Of a stretch of DNA of 64,000 nt, positions 1-8,940 are shown in pieces. This DNA is from Lachnospiraceae bacterium NE2001 (GTDB taxonomy: Bacteria; Bacillota; Clostridia; Lachnospirales; Lachnospiraceae). Made by a program: the position numbers and the translations under genes. A model generated the notes under the pieces. It saw only the letters and a program-made list of their open reading frames with translations, searched no databases and was not told the DNA's origin. The first letter of the stretch is position 1. Each line of letters begins with the position of its first letter. The stretch lies in NCBI GenBank assembly GCA_900110635.1, contig FOEK01000004.1, positions 121,987 through 185,986 of the forward strand. Reading direction: 5' to 3'.

Positions 1-1365
1 AGCCCCGCTATTTAGAGCTCCATAAGCCTGAGTAATAAATGTCTTACGATAAAAGCTTCTAAGCTCTTCGTCCTTGGTAAGATGCTTGTTGTTAGCGTTC
101 GGATCAACCATTACATCATCTAGCTGTCTTTTAAATTCCATAACATTTCCTTTTAACAGACTATTTATGGAATCAGGATGATGCTTCCTCATAAAATTAA
201 ATTCAGGAGAAACCAGTACCTCCTTTGTAAGCATTCCCAGACGAAATGCATTTGGTTCTTCAACTTCAAGATTATTTACTTCAGGTTCATCATGATTTGG
301 ATGCGCAGCAGCCTTTTTATGAGACAGGGTGTATGCAACAAGCATGGTTGCAGCCTGAGTCATTAAAGCTGGATCAGTAGTATCTAATTTTAACTTGCCA
401 TTCTTCGTGTAATCCTTTTTGGTCTTATTTATATAATCTGTATAGCTGTCATAATTAAACTCAGGAACCGCCTGATAACGACCATAGTAGGCTCTGTCCA
501 GCGTACTTACATCTTCCCTTTGCTTTACATCTATAGCAAAGGCATTTTCAATTCCTCCGCCGTGTCCGTCTGTGAGCAGTTTTTTATCAATATTACCTAG
601 CTCAAATGAGTCCATATCAGCTTCGCTATACACCTCTTTCGGTTTTTCACCATCTAGTTTATAAACAAAATCTAAAAATGGCTTCTGCTTCATAAGAGCT
701 TCAGCTCTTTCGATCAGTTCTCCCTCAGAAATAACCTTTGAGACAAGCTTAGATTTACTGCCAGGAACTGTGTTTGCAATCTGACGAGCAGCGATAATAA
801 TAGCTATGTCATAGGTAGTTACTTCATTCTCTTTATTTATTCTGCCCTGAACCTCTTCAATCCACTTGGCAGCTGATTTCTTTTCACCATAATCCTTCTG
901 AAGCTGGATGAACTCTGGAGTATGCTCTACTTCAATCTCGCTCAGGTTGCTCTTTATCCTATATGGTGATGTTAATTCATCTTCTTTGACCTTCTTCTTT
1001 TTTTCTTTTTTCTCTATTTTTTTAGCAAATGTATCTAGGTTTTCATAGAGAGTCACCGCCTCTTTAAGCAGCGTTTTGGGATCTGATTCCAGGTCATCCT
1101 CTAAGCTGGTATCCTTAATATTGTCCCCCAGATTTACTGCATCAGGCTTGATCAGCTTAGCCGCTGCCTTGATCTTGTTTTTAAATGCAGAGAGATTGTT
1201 GTACATATCATTATAGTCACGTGCAACCTCTTCAATCCCCTCATCCTTCTCTGATGTGATTTTATCCAGTTCGTTGTCAACTGTCGCTTCGAACTCCTCT
1301 GGATCGTTAAGGTATAAGCTTAAATATGAAAATATTATATCTCCGGTTGTTTTTGCCTTTGGCAT
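1..1365 (-). CDS. Large helical protein with GHGG module, 3' end outside window
   Basis: This is an open minus-strand frame with no stop from its ATG to the left window edge (455 codons visible). The start follows an AAGGAG ribosome binding site and lies 18 nt after the stop of the 1307-residue gene, so it is the last visible gene of the 8804-to-1 operon. There is no signal peptide. Residues about 30-125 are charged helix with a Lys-rich stretch. About residues 175-290 hold a segment reading IIIAARQIANTVPGSKSKL, followed some 75 residues later by LLTDGHGGGIE. The same pairing of A-R-Q...GSK-x-KL with GHGG occurs in the 1129-residue protein at 13018-16407, so the two proteins share a module. 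I recognise no known family. The function is unknown, but membership of the local giant-protein family is well supported. Confidence 0.85.
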   Translation of the reverse strand, partial: MPKAKTTGDIIFSYLSLYLNDPEEFEATVDNELDKITSEKDEGIEEVARDYNDMYNNLSAFKNKIKAAAKLIKPDAVNLGDNIKDTSLEDDLESDPKTLLKEAVTLYENLDTFAKKIEKKEKKKKVKEDELTSPYRIKSNLSEIEVEHTPEFIQLQKDYGEKKSAAKWIEEVQGRINKENEVTTYDIAIIIAARQIANTVPGSKSKLVSKVISEGELIERAEALMKQKPFLDFVYKLDGEKPKEVYSEADMDSFELGNIDKKLLTDGHGGGIENAFAIDVKQREDVSTLDRAYYGRYQAVPEFNYDSYTDYINKTKKDYTKNGKLKLDTTDPALMTQAATMLVAYTLSHKKAAAHPNHDEPEVNNLEVEEPNAFRLGMLTKEVLVSPEFNFMRKHHPDSINSLLKGNVMEFKRQLDDVMVDPNANNKHLTKDEELRSFYRKTFITQAYGALNSGA

Positions 1366-1383
1366 GTCTTTGTTCTCCTTTTT

Positions 1384-4300
1384 TTATATTTTGAAGGATG
1401 TCTTTAGTTTTTCTTTGGCAGCTTCGCCGACCTGTTTGTTGTTCTCGTTCTGGACAACCTTCTTTGCATTTTTTGCTCGAAGCTTATTCTTTATTTGTTC
1501 AAGACGTTCAGCTGAGATGCGGCCTGGATTTGCCTTTGCGTATTTATCCAGCGCCTCTTCAGCCTTCACGGTGGAACCTATGTTCTTTCCGAAGTCTTCC
1601 ATCTTCTTTATATCTTTTAGAACCTGATCTATGTTGTTATCGTTCTTAATCTGGCTGAAGTACTTGTTCATAACGCCTTCAACGCAGAGATCAGTTACGG
1701 CTGTAAACTTTGCTTCATTCAGTTTCTTGAAGTTCATGGTACTGAACATCTTGGAAACCTTGGAGCTGAGTTCATTCATAAAGAGGGTTCCCTCTGGTGA
1801 TCTGAGAGATTCCTCGAATCTCTTTCTTCCGTCTGAGCCAGGCTCCATCAGCTTCTTGAGACTCTCTCTGGAGAGGCCTCCAACGTCAGCCTCCTTTATA
1901 GAGTTCTGAAGACCCGACAGGAAGATTGCGTCCTTAAGCTTAGTTGTTAACGTTGCCTCGTCAGCTATCACGCCGTGGGATATCTCGTATAGCTTATCAT
2001 TCATGCAGCAGCGGATGTATTCTGCACTATTCTCAGCAGAGGCACTGGTGTCACTGGTATTTGCAACATCGAACTTATTCATTCCACGCTGCTTCTCCTG
2101 ATCGGAATATTTCCAGCGCTTCTTATCCTCGAAAATATACTGCTTATATATCTTAGCCTGCTCTATCTCCTTCTCGTTCATGAGCTGGGTATACTTAACT
2201 GGCTGCAGCTTGCCGCCTACATTCATGTTAAATGTCTGCCCTACCAGATAGTTTTCGTTATCAACTGCAAGGTAGGTATTGCCTGGATCGACCGCAAGAT
2301 CTGAAAGACCGTTCAGCTCCTTATAGTCAGACTTCTCCAGGTAGAACCTGTTCTGTGGTGGCTTGGTCCAGCCTGCAGCCTTGTAGAACTGAAGTGCCTT
2401 CTTCTCAGCCTCTACCAGGTTGTTCAGCATTTCCCTTTCACGCTTTGCAAGGGCTTCTATCTTCTCCTTTGAAAGACCCACCTCTCTAAGCTTCATATAA
2501 GCCTGGGAATTAGGATCCTCGTAGTCCTTAACCCTGGCCTCCAGCTGGTCCTTGGCCTCCTTGTCATAATGAAGAAGTGTAGGAAGCTCAAGGTCTCCAT
2601 CGTTATTCATAAGTGACTTGAGCGCATCGTAATCCTTTGCATCTCTCAGCATTCGCATCTCCGGGCTGTCGCCATAGGCTACCTTGAAAAGGAATGAAGA
2701 GCTTTTCATAAATATATCACAAAATGGAGTTGAAGTATTTCCAGTATCGAACTGGTGCTTAAGAGCATCCCAATTGAACTGTTTGTTCAGCTTATCCATT
2801 TCATCAAAAAGATTGTTCAGCTTCAGCTTCTCTTCGTCATTGAGATCTGTTCTGATTGCTCTATCAAAATAGGAAGGCGTTGGTAATGCCTTTGCTTCTG
2901 GATGTTTAGCCTTATAATCCGCCTTGTACTGCTCTACATACTTATCCTGATCTTCCTTCGATCTGGTCCAGATTTTCTTTATCTCGTTACTGAGCTTGAC
3001 AAACTTGCCAATTGCATATGCCTTGCACTGTTCATCCAGAGAAGGATTATCCTCCAGATAGGCTTTCATATATTTAAGAGAGCCATCCTTCTTTCCCTCT
3101 TCGACCATTTTCTTCTTTTCAGCCTCGGAGACATTCGGATTTACCTTAAAATTCTTATCATAGAGCTCCATATTATGTCTGGTGGTGAAATCCATCAAAC
3201 TGTCTATCTGATGATTCTTATTGCTCCAGGTAAGAGCTATACTGGTTGAAATGGCACCGCCTCGCATCTCCTGCTTGTAGCTTCCCCAGTTAATAACAGG
3301 GGTTTCTGGCAGCTTGTAAGGTGACACCATATCCACCCCGCAGTAGGTACCGAGGATGTGCTTATATAGTGCCGAGCCCTTCTTGATCTTCGTAGTCATA
3401 GATGGAAGGAACTGATTCTTCTTTACCTCACCTGTTTCTGGATCAGGGGCAAATGCTTCTGCCAGAGTCAGTGCATCAAGAGACATATCATTGTCGTAAG
3501 CCTTGATGGACTTGATGATGATATTTCCAGTCTTTTTATCTATATCTGTATCACACTTGAAGTTACGTCCGTGTCTATCTTTCTGAAGACACAGAGTATC
3601 TATAGCCTGAAGTCTCATAAGGTTTCTCATGGCTTCAGGTGAATATATAAGCTTCTTGCCTGTTCGTTCAGCTTCCTTCATAAGGTCGATGAGCTCACGT
3701 CCTGGCGCCTCCTCTGAAATAGTACAGAGCTGATTTACTGTTGTGCCGTCACGTCTCTTGAACTTGACAAGAGCGGTCTTGGACTTGGTGATAACGTCTG
3801 TAAAACCAAGATTCTCTGCGATTCTTGATGTGGCTGTGTTATTGATGGCAGCCTTATCCTCGCCATTCTGAATCTTCTTTGCACTCATCTGACCAAAGAG
3901 CTCTACCTCTTTACCCATGGTAACGCGAAACAGAGTTTCTACCTGAGCGCTGCTCATGCCCTTAAGACTGTCCAGGAAGACCTTGTCTTTCTTTGGATCA
4001 AGATTCATCTTCTTGGTGAGCCACTCAGCTGCGGTCATCTCCGTCAGAACGTCTTTTGCCTTTGCATTCTTGTCATAGGTGCCATCCTCCTTCATTCTGT
4101 TCCTGCGCATCTTCAGAGCTTCTTCCATCATGGCATCTTTGTCATTCTTCGCCTTTTCGATAAGCTCATCTATTGTAAGATCGGCCTCCTTAGGTACAAA
4201 TCTGGCCATCCTGTTATTCTCTTCCAGATCTTTAAATATCTCATCAAAATTGTGAGCAAAGTACCCTGCGAAGCGTTCTGATAGTCTACCCTTCTCCGCC

Positions 4301-5307
4301 TCACTGGCTTTATCTATTGCAGTTGACAGATTAGCAAGAAGCTTCTTGCCGTAATCAAAATCAGCATTCTCTAAGTCCTTGACACGTTCCTCAACCGGCT
4401 TATCCGGGCCAGGATTTGCCTTGTTCTGCTGGCTCACATCCAGCTGACGAAGACGTCTCTTCAGGAAGCCCTCCAGATTATCGTTCAGGAATGGAAGGTT
4501 CTCCTTGAGGTAGTAGTTCTGCCCCTTCTCGTCCACCAGCTGAAGCTTATATACGTCTGTTGAGTTACCTTCGTTCTGCCACTCAACCTCGCCATCAGCC
4601 TCACGGGATGTAAGCTCATTTACCAGTGTTAATGAATTCAGGGCTTCATACTCCTCGGCCTTGTTTTTCTTCATCTCACTGAAATCAAGGGCGCCGTCCT
4701 TGATGGCGTCCACCATGTTGTTGATATCCACCTTCTGCTTCTTCGCGTTGTTAAGAAGGGAAGCAACCTGATCTTTTCTTCTCTTTCCAGGAGGGCTGCT
4801 TGGGTCTCTTGAATCCAGATAATTCTGGGCAGCTTCAAAGAACTCGTCATAGGCTGTATTAACCTTCTCGAGATAGGACTTGCTGTCGAAGATTCCCTGC
4901 TCGTTTACGTACTGCTTTATATTCTCATCAAGGATGTTATTGAGGGCTGCCAGAGTCGTTCTAACCCATGTCATCTCTGGAGATGCACCTGTTGAGAACA
5001 TTCTCCAGTCCTTTGACAGAACGGAGGTACCCTTTACAACGAACTTGTTTGTAGTCTTATTTCTAAGGGCAAAGTCATTCTCTGTCTCCTCCTTCTTAAG
5101 GTCAGCCTTTGCTGCATCTCGTTCAGCTATCTGGGTGCTAGTTTTCTCGTTCGTAAGCTCTTCCTTCAGCTTGAACATATTCTTATCAAGCTCCATAGGA
5201 TAAATGATGTAGTAACCGCCAGTTAACTCCACCGCACGCTTTCTGGTCTCCTCATCCAGATCCCTGATTTTTCCTTTTATTAATCTTTGATTTTTATCTT
5301 TAGCCAT
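1384..5307 (-). CDS. 1307-residue protein with one PI3/4-kinase/HipA-like kinase-like domain
   Basis: The protein is large, charged and apparently cytosolic, with no signal peptide or membrane segment. A kinase-like domain spans about residues 245-660. It has a Gly/Ser turn and strand ending in YYLKEN (candidate nucleotide-binding Lys268), a helix NTATSRIAENLG (about 490-501), a catalytic-loop-like DRHGRN (577-582) and a metal-site-like YDND (604-607). DRHxxN followed by D-x-D/DND is the arrangement of PI3/PI4-kinase-like and HipA-like folds, so phosphotransfer is a reasonable inference; the substrate is unknown. The remaining C-terminal half is helical. The related domain is duplicated in the 1331-residue protein at 8941-12936. 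The start has a GAGGAT ribosome binding site just downstream of a 10-bp inverted repeat. The gene is third in the operon that starts at 8804. Confidence 0.85.
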   Translation of the reverse strand: MAKDKNQRLIKGKIRDLDEETRKRAVELTGGYYIIYPMELDKNMFKLKEELTNEKTSTQIAERDAAKADLKKEETENDFALRNKTTNKFVVKGTSVLSKDWRMFSTGASPEMTWVRTTLAALNNILDENIKQYVNEQGIFDSKSYLEKVNTAYDEFFEAAQNYLDSRDPSSPPGKRRKDQVASLLNNAKKQKVDINNMVDAIKDGALDFSEMKKNKAEEYEALNSLTLVNELTSREADGEVEWQNEGNSTDVYKLQLVDEKGQNYYLKENLPFLNDNLEGFLKRRLRQLDVSQQNKANPGPDKPVEERVKDLENADFDYGKKLLANLSTAIDKASEAEKGRLSERFAGYFAHNFDEIFKDLEENNRMARFVPKEADLTIDELIEKAKNDKDAMMEEALKMRRNRMKEDGTYDKNAKAKDVLTEMTAAEWLTKKMNLDPKKDKVFLDSLKGMSSAQVETLFRVTMGKEVELFGQMSAKKIQNGEDKAAINNTATSRIAENLGFTDVITKSKTALVKFKRRDGTTVNQLCTISEEAPGRELIDLMKEAERTGKKLIYSPEAMRNLMRLQAIDTLCLQKDRHGRNFKCDTDIDKKTGNIIIKSIKAYDNDMSLDALTLAEAFAPDPETGEVKKNQFLPSMTTKIKKGSALYKHILGTYCGVDMVSPYKLPETPVINWGSYKQEMRGGAISTSIALTWSNKNHQIDSLMDFTTRHNMELYDKNFKVNPNVSEAEKKKMVEEGKKDGSLKYMKAYLEDNPSLDEQCKAYAIGKFVKLSNEIKKIWTRSKEDQDKYVEQYKADYKAKHPEAKALPTPSYFDRAIRTDLNDEEKLKLNNLFDEMDKLNKQFNWDALKHQFDTGNTSTPFCDIFMKSSSFLFKVAYGDSPEMRMLRDAKDYDALKSLMNNDGDLELPTLLHYDKEAKDQLEARVKDYEDPNSQAYMKLREVGLSKEKIEALAKREREMLNNLVEAEKKALQFYKAAGWTKPPQNRFYLEKSDYKELNGLSDLAVDPGNTYLAVDNENYLVGQTFNMNVGGKLQPVKYTQLMNEKEIEQAKIYKQYIFEDKKRWKYSDQEKQRGMNKFDVANTSDTSASAENSAEYIRCCMNDKLYEISHGVIADEATLTTKLKDAIFLSGLQNSIKEADVGGLSRESLKKLMEPGSDGRKRFEESLRSPEGTLFMNELSSKVSKMFSTMNFKKLNEAKFTAVTDLCVEGVMNKYFSQIKNDNNIDQVLKDIKKMEDFGKNIGSTVKAEEALDKYAKANPGRISAERLEQIKNKLRAKNAKKVVQNENNKQVGEAAKEKLKTSFKI

Positions 5308-5329
5308 AATTTATATCCTCATACATTCT

Positions 5330-5360
5330 TCAAAATGTGACGCTACAAGACACATTTTGA
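5330..5360 (-). repeat. Leader hairpin of the TGTCACATTTTG family before the 1307-residue gene
   Basis: A perfect 10-bp inverted repeat, TCAAAATGTG and CACATTTTGA, with an 11-nt loop. It ends 22 nt before the start codon and overlaps no gene. No T-run suggests a role other than termination, such as control of translation. Confidence 0.7.
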
Positions 5361-5362
5361 TG

Positions 5363-5926
5363 TCAGACGCCGCTGAAGTATTCGACGCCAATTGCGGTGA
5401 ATCGGTTCGGGAACTTGTCATAACCCTTTTCTATCTTGGTCTTCGCCAGATATTCGTTGTAGAAGCTGTTGTCCATCTCTGCATAGGACAGGACATCAGC
5501 TGTCAGAACATTTACTCGGATTCCGTTCTTCGTGCTTATCTCTGTTGGACGGAAGCCATATTCGTAGAAGAACTCTTCGATAGTTCCGTTGTTTTCATCT
5601 TCTTCGTCATCTGCAAGTGGAACCTCCGCATGTATAAACTCCAGATTATTCTCGGAGGCTATGTCGAAACAGGTGTCCAACATCTTGCTTCCAAAACCCT
5701 GGAACTTCTTGTCAGGGTCCACCCACATCCACTTGATCGATAGTATGCCGTCATCGTTAGCCAGAATGGTTATGCCGCAGGCTTCGAGGCCTTCATCTCC
5801 TGCCTCCACGGCACCCACCAGGACTGCACTATCATCTGTGAGGAAATGTTCAAATTCTAATGGTACAAAGTCGGCAAATATGTCCAGCGTCCTTTTGCTG
5901 GAGCCATTTAGAATCATTGTAATCAT
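5363..5926 (-). CDS. GNAT-family N-acetyltransferase
   Basis: I start this 187-residue protein at the ATG at 5926, because an AGGGAGGT ribosome binding site lies just upstream. A longer reading to 6007 would overlap the preceding gene. Residues about 75-115 carry the GNAT acetyl-CoA motif: a strand ending IKWMWVDP, then KKFQGFGSKML, matching Q/R-x-x-G-x-G/A. A later strand with FFYEYGFRPTE fits the usual GNAT C-terminal half. Acetyl transfer from acetyl-CoA to an amine or protein N-terminus is expected; the substrate is not visible. It begins 16 nt after the hydrolase-like gene, so the two are co-transcribed. Its placement between two giant-protein genes suggests it modifies one of them or a shared target, but that is inference. 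Confidence 0.88.
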   Translation of the reverse strand: MITMILNGSSKRTLDIFADFVPLEFEHFLTDDSAVLVGAVEAGDEGLEACGITILANDDGILSIKWMWVDPDKKFQGFGSKMLDTCFDIASENNLEFIHAEVPLADDEEDENNGTIEEFFYEYGFRPTEISTKNGIRVNVLTADVLSYAEMDNSFYNEYLAKTKIEKGYDKFPNRFTAIGVEYFSGV

Positions 5927-5942
5927 ATATACCTCCCTGTTT

Positions 5943-8804
5943 TTATATCTTTCGAGGTGCTGGGCCACTGCCACTTTGTGGACCTTGAGGCTGCTTGATG
6001 TCTTCAACCTTTGGGCCTTGAGCAGGACTCGCTACGTTCACTTCGTGCTCTGGCTGATTCGGCTGCTTTGCCTTAATATTCTCAAGGGCAGTTTTATGGT
6101 CTTGCACCACCTCTATTATTGGTTTATCTTTATCTGCAATAAATCTTGTAAGCTTGTTAAACTTTTCGTAGGAATCCCAAGTTGCCTCCATAATCTTATC
6201 ATTTTGCTGTATTCTCAGTTTTCCTACATTGCTGTTTTTCAGTTCTATGTTATTCTGCTTGTAGTTGTTCGTTGCATAATTCAGCTTCACCAGAAAACTC
6301 TTGTACTGATTGACTGTGGTATTCTGTCCGAGCTTTGAACCCTCCACCAGCGTGTCATATAGATTCTGGTATGCAAAGCCCTCCATACCTACGTTTGTCT
6401 TAGACAGTCTGTTAACAACAGTTTTGCAGAACTTCCTTGTCTTTTTTATAGCATCCAGAGCGCTCTCGTCCTTAGTGAGGCGCATCTCGGCTTTCTTTAT
6501 CTTCCTCTCGAGAGCTCCAGGCTTCTGTTCAAGCCGCTGCTTATGCTTGCGAATTTTCTCATCAAGAGCTCTTCCTTCAATATCCCTTCCATCATCAAGA
6601 TTATGCTTTCTTGTAATGTAGTTCTTATCCTTCATTGTAAATGATACGATATCACTGACAAGATCCATTCGATACTGGCTGTCCCCTGAGTTCGGGATAC
6701 GGGTTTTCTCCATATATTTCTTGCCAGCTTTTATAACCGCCTGCTGGTATTCGACTATGGACGACATAGGCATATCGGTATCGTAAGCGTTCTGCAGATC
6801 CATTAATGCTCTCTTGATCGGTGCCAGTCTTTTGGACTTTGCGTTCAGAAGCTTTCTGATGTTTTCTTCATTTTTTTCAAATGCTTCTTCTCTGGAATCT
6901 TCGTCTGCAAAACCCATTTTCAGGTCATTGTCCACAAACCAGTTTCTGGCCATATCATGAATTGCGTTCACACGGCGTTTCTGCATTGATTTGCCCTCAT
7001 ATACGGCATCAAGCAGCTTGCTTACCTGAGAGTAGCTGGTGATACGGATCATATTCATATGGTCATCTGCGATGAAGACACCATCCGGCATCTCGCTAAC
7101 ACCGCTTCCGCGGAACATTTCACCAGTCTCAGCATCATAGAAGCCGACCTTGTGAGTATATTCGTCCGACTTCTGGTTTCTCTGGGAACCGTCGATACGC
7201 CCCAGATCCACGTCGTGTCCAGTAACACCGATGATCACTCGCTTGGCCCCCCTTACGTGCTGAAGCGGAAATACAATATCTGCGTGCTCCTGCGCCATAG
7301 AACAGAAAACAGTGGCATTTAGATTCGGAACATTTCTAAGATCCTGTTTGCCAAGACGCCAGTTGGTGATTGCTCCCGGGACTGGATCTCTAAGCATCAG
7401 GTCTATCTTGACGTGCTCCAGATATTTCTTTTTATCTGGATTCTTCTTCTCATATTCCTTCATCCATATGTTGACGAGTCTCACACATTCGTCGCTGGCC
7501 ACCGCTCCACGGCTATGACCGGAGAGGTTGATATGGATATCGTGAGGCTTTTCAAGCTGTTTATCCCATTTGTCAAATATAGTTTTCAGGAAATCAACTG
7601 AAAAATCTCTTCCATAACCCCTGGTGTTCTCTATACTATATTCTCCCAGATTCCACCAGCCGCCATTATCTGGAGATGGTCCTGCAATGGTGTATCTGGT
7701 CTTGTTCATGATCTTGTCACCCACCTTGATATCAGGTGAGGTCTTTTCACGAAGGTACTTGAACTTCTTTCCGTTCCACTTCTCAACCTGAGTTCCGAAT
7801 TCTGATAATATGGATTCGGCAGAACTCACGGTTCCATCCCTGAATATCTTGCCATGCTGGCCGTGATACTCTCTTCTTGTCTCCTTGAATCCGGAACCAG
7901 CAAAATCAATCTCTAAAACCTCCTCGCCTTTACGGAGGTATGCATTTCCAAGGGCGTGATGCATCATGACCGTTCTGTCTTTCTCATCGCCCTTGCTCAT
8001 TTCATCTATGTCATCATATATCTCGTCACCGAAGACCTCTTTGATAGCATTTCTCGTGCTTTTGTATATATTATGAGTCTTGTGGCCCTCGGTCAGATCA
8101 AACTTCTCCAGTTCCTCATCGGACTGTTCTTTTCTTATATAATCAGTTCTGTCACGAATTGCCTGCTTTTTTTCCTCATCCAGGCGGTTATGTATCATGG
8201 CATTTTGGTAAAGCGACACATACTCCTTGATCGGCTTACCCTTCTGAATAAGACGTGTGGGGTTAAAATACCCCTCCTCGTCCAGATATTTCTGATACTC
8301 CTTATCCTCAACATACTCAGTAAAATTGAGCTTTGCATCCATGGCATCGGTGATCAGTGGTTCTGTTCTGTCCTTTGCCCTGCTGATATCACACATTTCA
8401 ACAATTCCGGAGCATTTTCCCAGCAGCTGGTTTCTTGTGGCAACCTTATCAACCTTGGTAGTCATAAGGGTATTCATGAAATCATCAGCAAGCTTCTTCT
8501 TTTGAGGATCTGTAATCTCCTCCATCAGCTCGTAGAAGTTCATAAACATCTTCATATCTGGAACAGTCCACCCATTTCCCAGGAGGGTATACAGAAATGC
8601 GCACTCACTTCTCTCTGACATAACATTTTTACCTTCATTTTCATTCTGAAGATTAAGCGCATCAATACGTCCCATAAGAACGGTCTGACAAGCGTGCCTC
8701 AAGCCTGTTACATCCCCTAGTTTCAGAGCATTCTGTTCCCGCTTTATTAAATATGTTTTTTCAATAGCCTCTATATTTGCCCAGGCAATTGCATCTATAT
8801 ACAT
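5943..8804 (-). CDS. 953-residue protein with alpha/beta hydrolase (GHSRG) core
   Basis: Residues about 290-600 look like a serine alpha/beta hydrolase. A strand INLSGHSRGAVASDE gives nucleophile-elbow Ser431 (GHSRG, 429-433), LRDPVPG gives a candidate acid Asp473, and GVTGHDVDLG (His530) or DDHMN (His582) could supply the base. A G-x-S-R-G-A elbow is typical of DUF2235/Tle1-like phospholipase effectors and some lipases, so a lipase or esterase activity is inferred. The N-terminal 280 residues and the C-terminal 330 residues are helical and charged; the C-terminus is Pro/Gln/Gly-rich. There is no signal peptide. It is the first gene of its operon, behind the repeat-type promoter at 8858-8891 and a 5'-UTR hairpin, with a GAGAGGAAG ribosome binding site. 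The family assignment beyond the hydrolase core is uncertain. Confidence 0.85.
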   Translation of the reverse strand: MYIDAIAWANIEAIEKTYLIKREQNALKLGDVTGLRHACQTVLMGRIDALNLQNENEGKNVMSERSECAFLYTLLGNGWTVPDMKMFMNFYELMEEITDPQKKKLADDFMNTLMTTKVDKVATRNQLLGKCSGIVEMCDISRAKDRTEPLITDAMDAKLNFTEYVEDKEYQKYLDEEGYFNPTRLIQKGKPIKEYVSLYQNAMIHNRLDEEKKQAIRDRTDYIRKEQSDEELEKFDLTEGHKTHNIYKSTRNAIKEVFGDEIYDDIDEMSKGDEKDRTVMMHHALGNAYLRKGEEVLEIDFAGSGFKETRREYHGQHGKIFRDGTVSSAESILSEFGTQVEKWNGKKFKYLREKTSPDIKVGDKIMNKTRYTIAGPSPDNGGWWNLGEYSIENTRGYGRDFSVDFLKTIFDKWDKQLEKPHDIHINLSGHSRGAVASDECVRLVNIWMKEYEKKNPDKKKYLEHVKIDLMLRDPVPGAITNWRLGKQDLRNVPNLNATVFCSMAQEHADIVFPLQHVRGAKRVIIGVTGHDVDLGRIDGSQRNQKSDEYTHKVGFYDAETGEMFRGSGVSEMPDGVFIADDHMNMIRITSYSQVSKLLDAVYEGKSMQKRRVNAIHDMARNWFVDNDLKMGFADEDSREEAFEKNEENIRKLLNAKSKRLAPIKRALMDLQNAYDTDMPMSSIVEYQQAVIKAGKKYMEKTRIPNSGDSQYRMDLVSDIVSFTMKDKNYITRKHNLDDGRDIEGRALDEKIRKHKQRLEQKPGALERKIKKAEMRLTKDESALDAIKKTRKFCKTVVNRLSKTNVGMEGFAYQNLYDTLVEGSKLGQNTTVNQYKSFLVKLNYATNNYKQNNIELKNSNVGKLRIQQNDKIMEATWDSYEKFNKLTRFIADKDKPIIEVVQDHKTALENIKAKQPNQPEHEVNVASPAQGPKVEDIKQPQGPQSGSGPAPRKI

Positions 8805-8818
8805 CTTATCTTCCTCTC

Positions 8819-8843
8819 AAAATATGACACTATGTCACATTTT
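8819..8843 (-). repeat. Leader hairpin before the hydrolase-like gene
   Basis: AAAATATGACA against TGTCACATTTT: an 11-bp stem with one mismatch and a 3-nt loop. It lies between the promoter and the ribosome binding site. Confidence 0.7.
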
Positions 8844-8857
8844 TTTACTATAAAGAG

Positions 8858-8891
8858 AGTATACAACCAATAGCGCAACAAATGCGCAACA
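8858..8891 (-). promoter_or_regulatory. Repeat-type promoter of the hydrolase/GNAT/kinase-like operon
   Basis: On the minus strand: TGTTGCGC, ATT, TGTTGCGC, 9 bp, then TATACT as -10. The two octamers start 11 bp apart and replace a good -35. The start codon at 8804 is about 45 nt downstream of the likely start point. Confidence 0.85.
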
Positions 8892-8893
8892 CG

Positions 8894-8932
8894 AAAACGT
8901 GACAGCTGAAACTGGTTTAGCTGTCACGTTTT
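8894..8932 (-). terminator. Rho-independent terminator of the 1331-residue gene
   Basis: A perfect 14-bp stem, AAAACGTGACAGCT paired with AGCTGTCACGTTTT, with an 11-nt loop. It ends in a T-run on the minus strand, just after the stop at 8941 and only 2 nt before the next operon's promoter repeats. Confidence 0.88.
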
Positions 8933-8940
8933 GTATTATA

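Noticed and set aside
5589..6338. 249-codon plus-strand frame
   Set aside because: It is antisense to the GNAT and the hydrolase 3' end, spans their junction, has no supporting ribosome binding site and shows no family resemblance.
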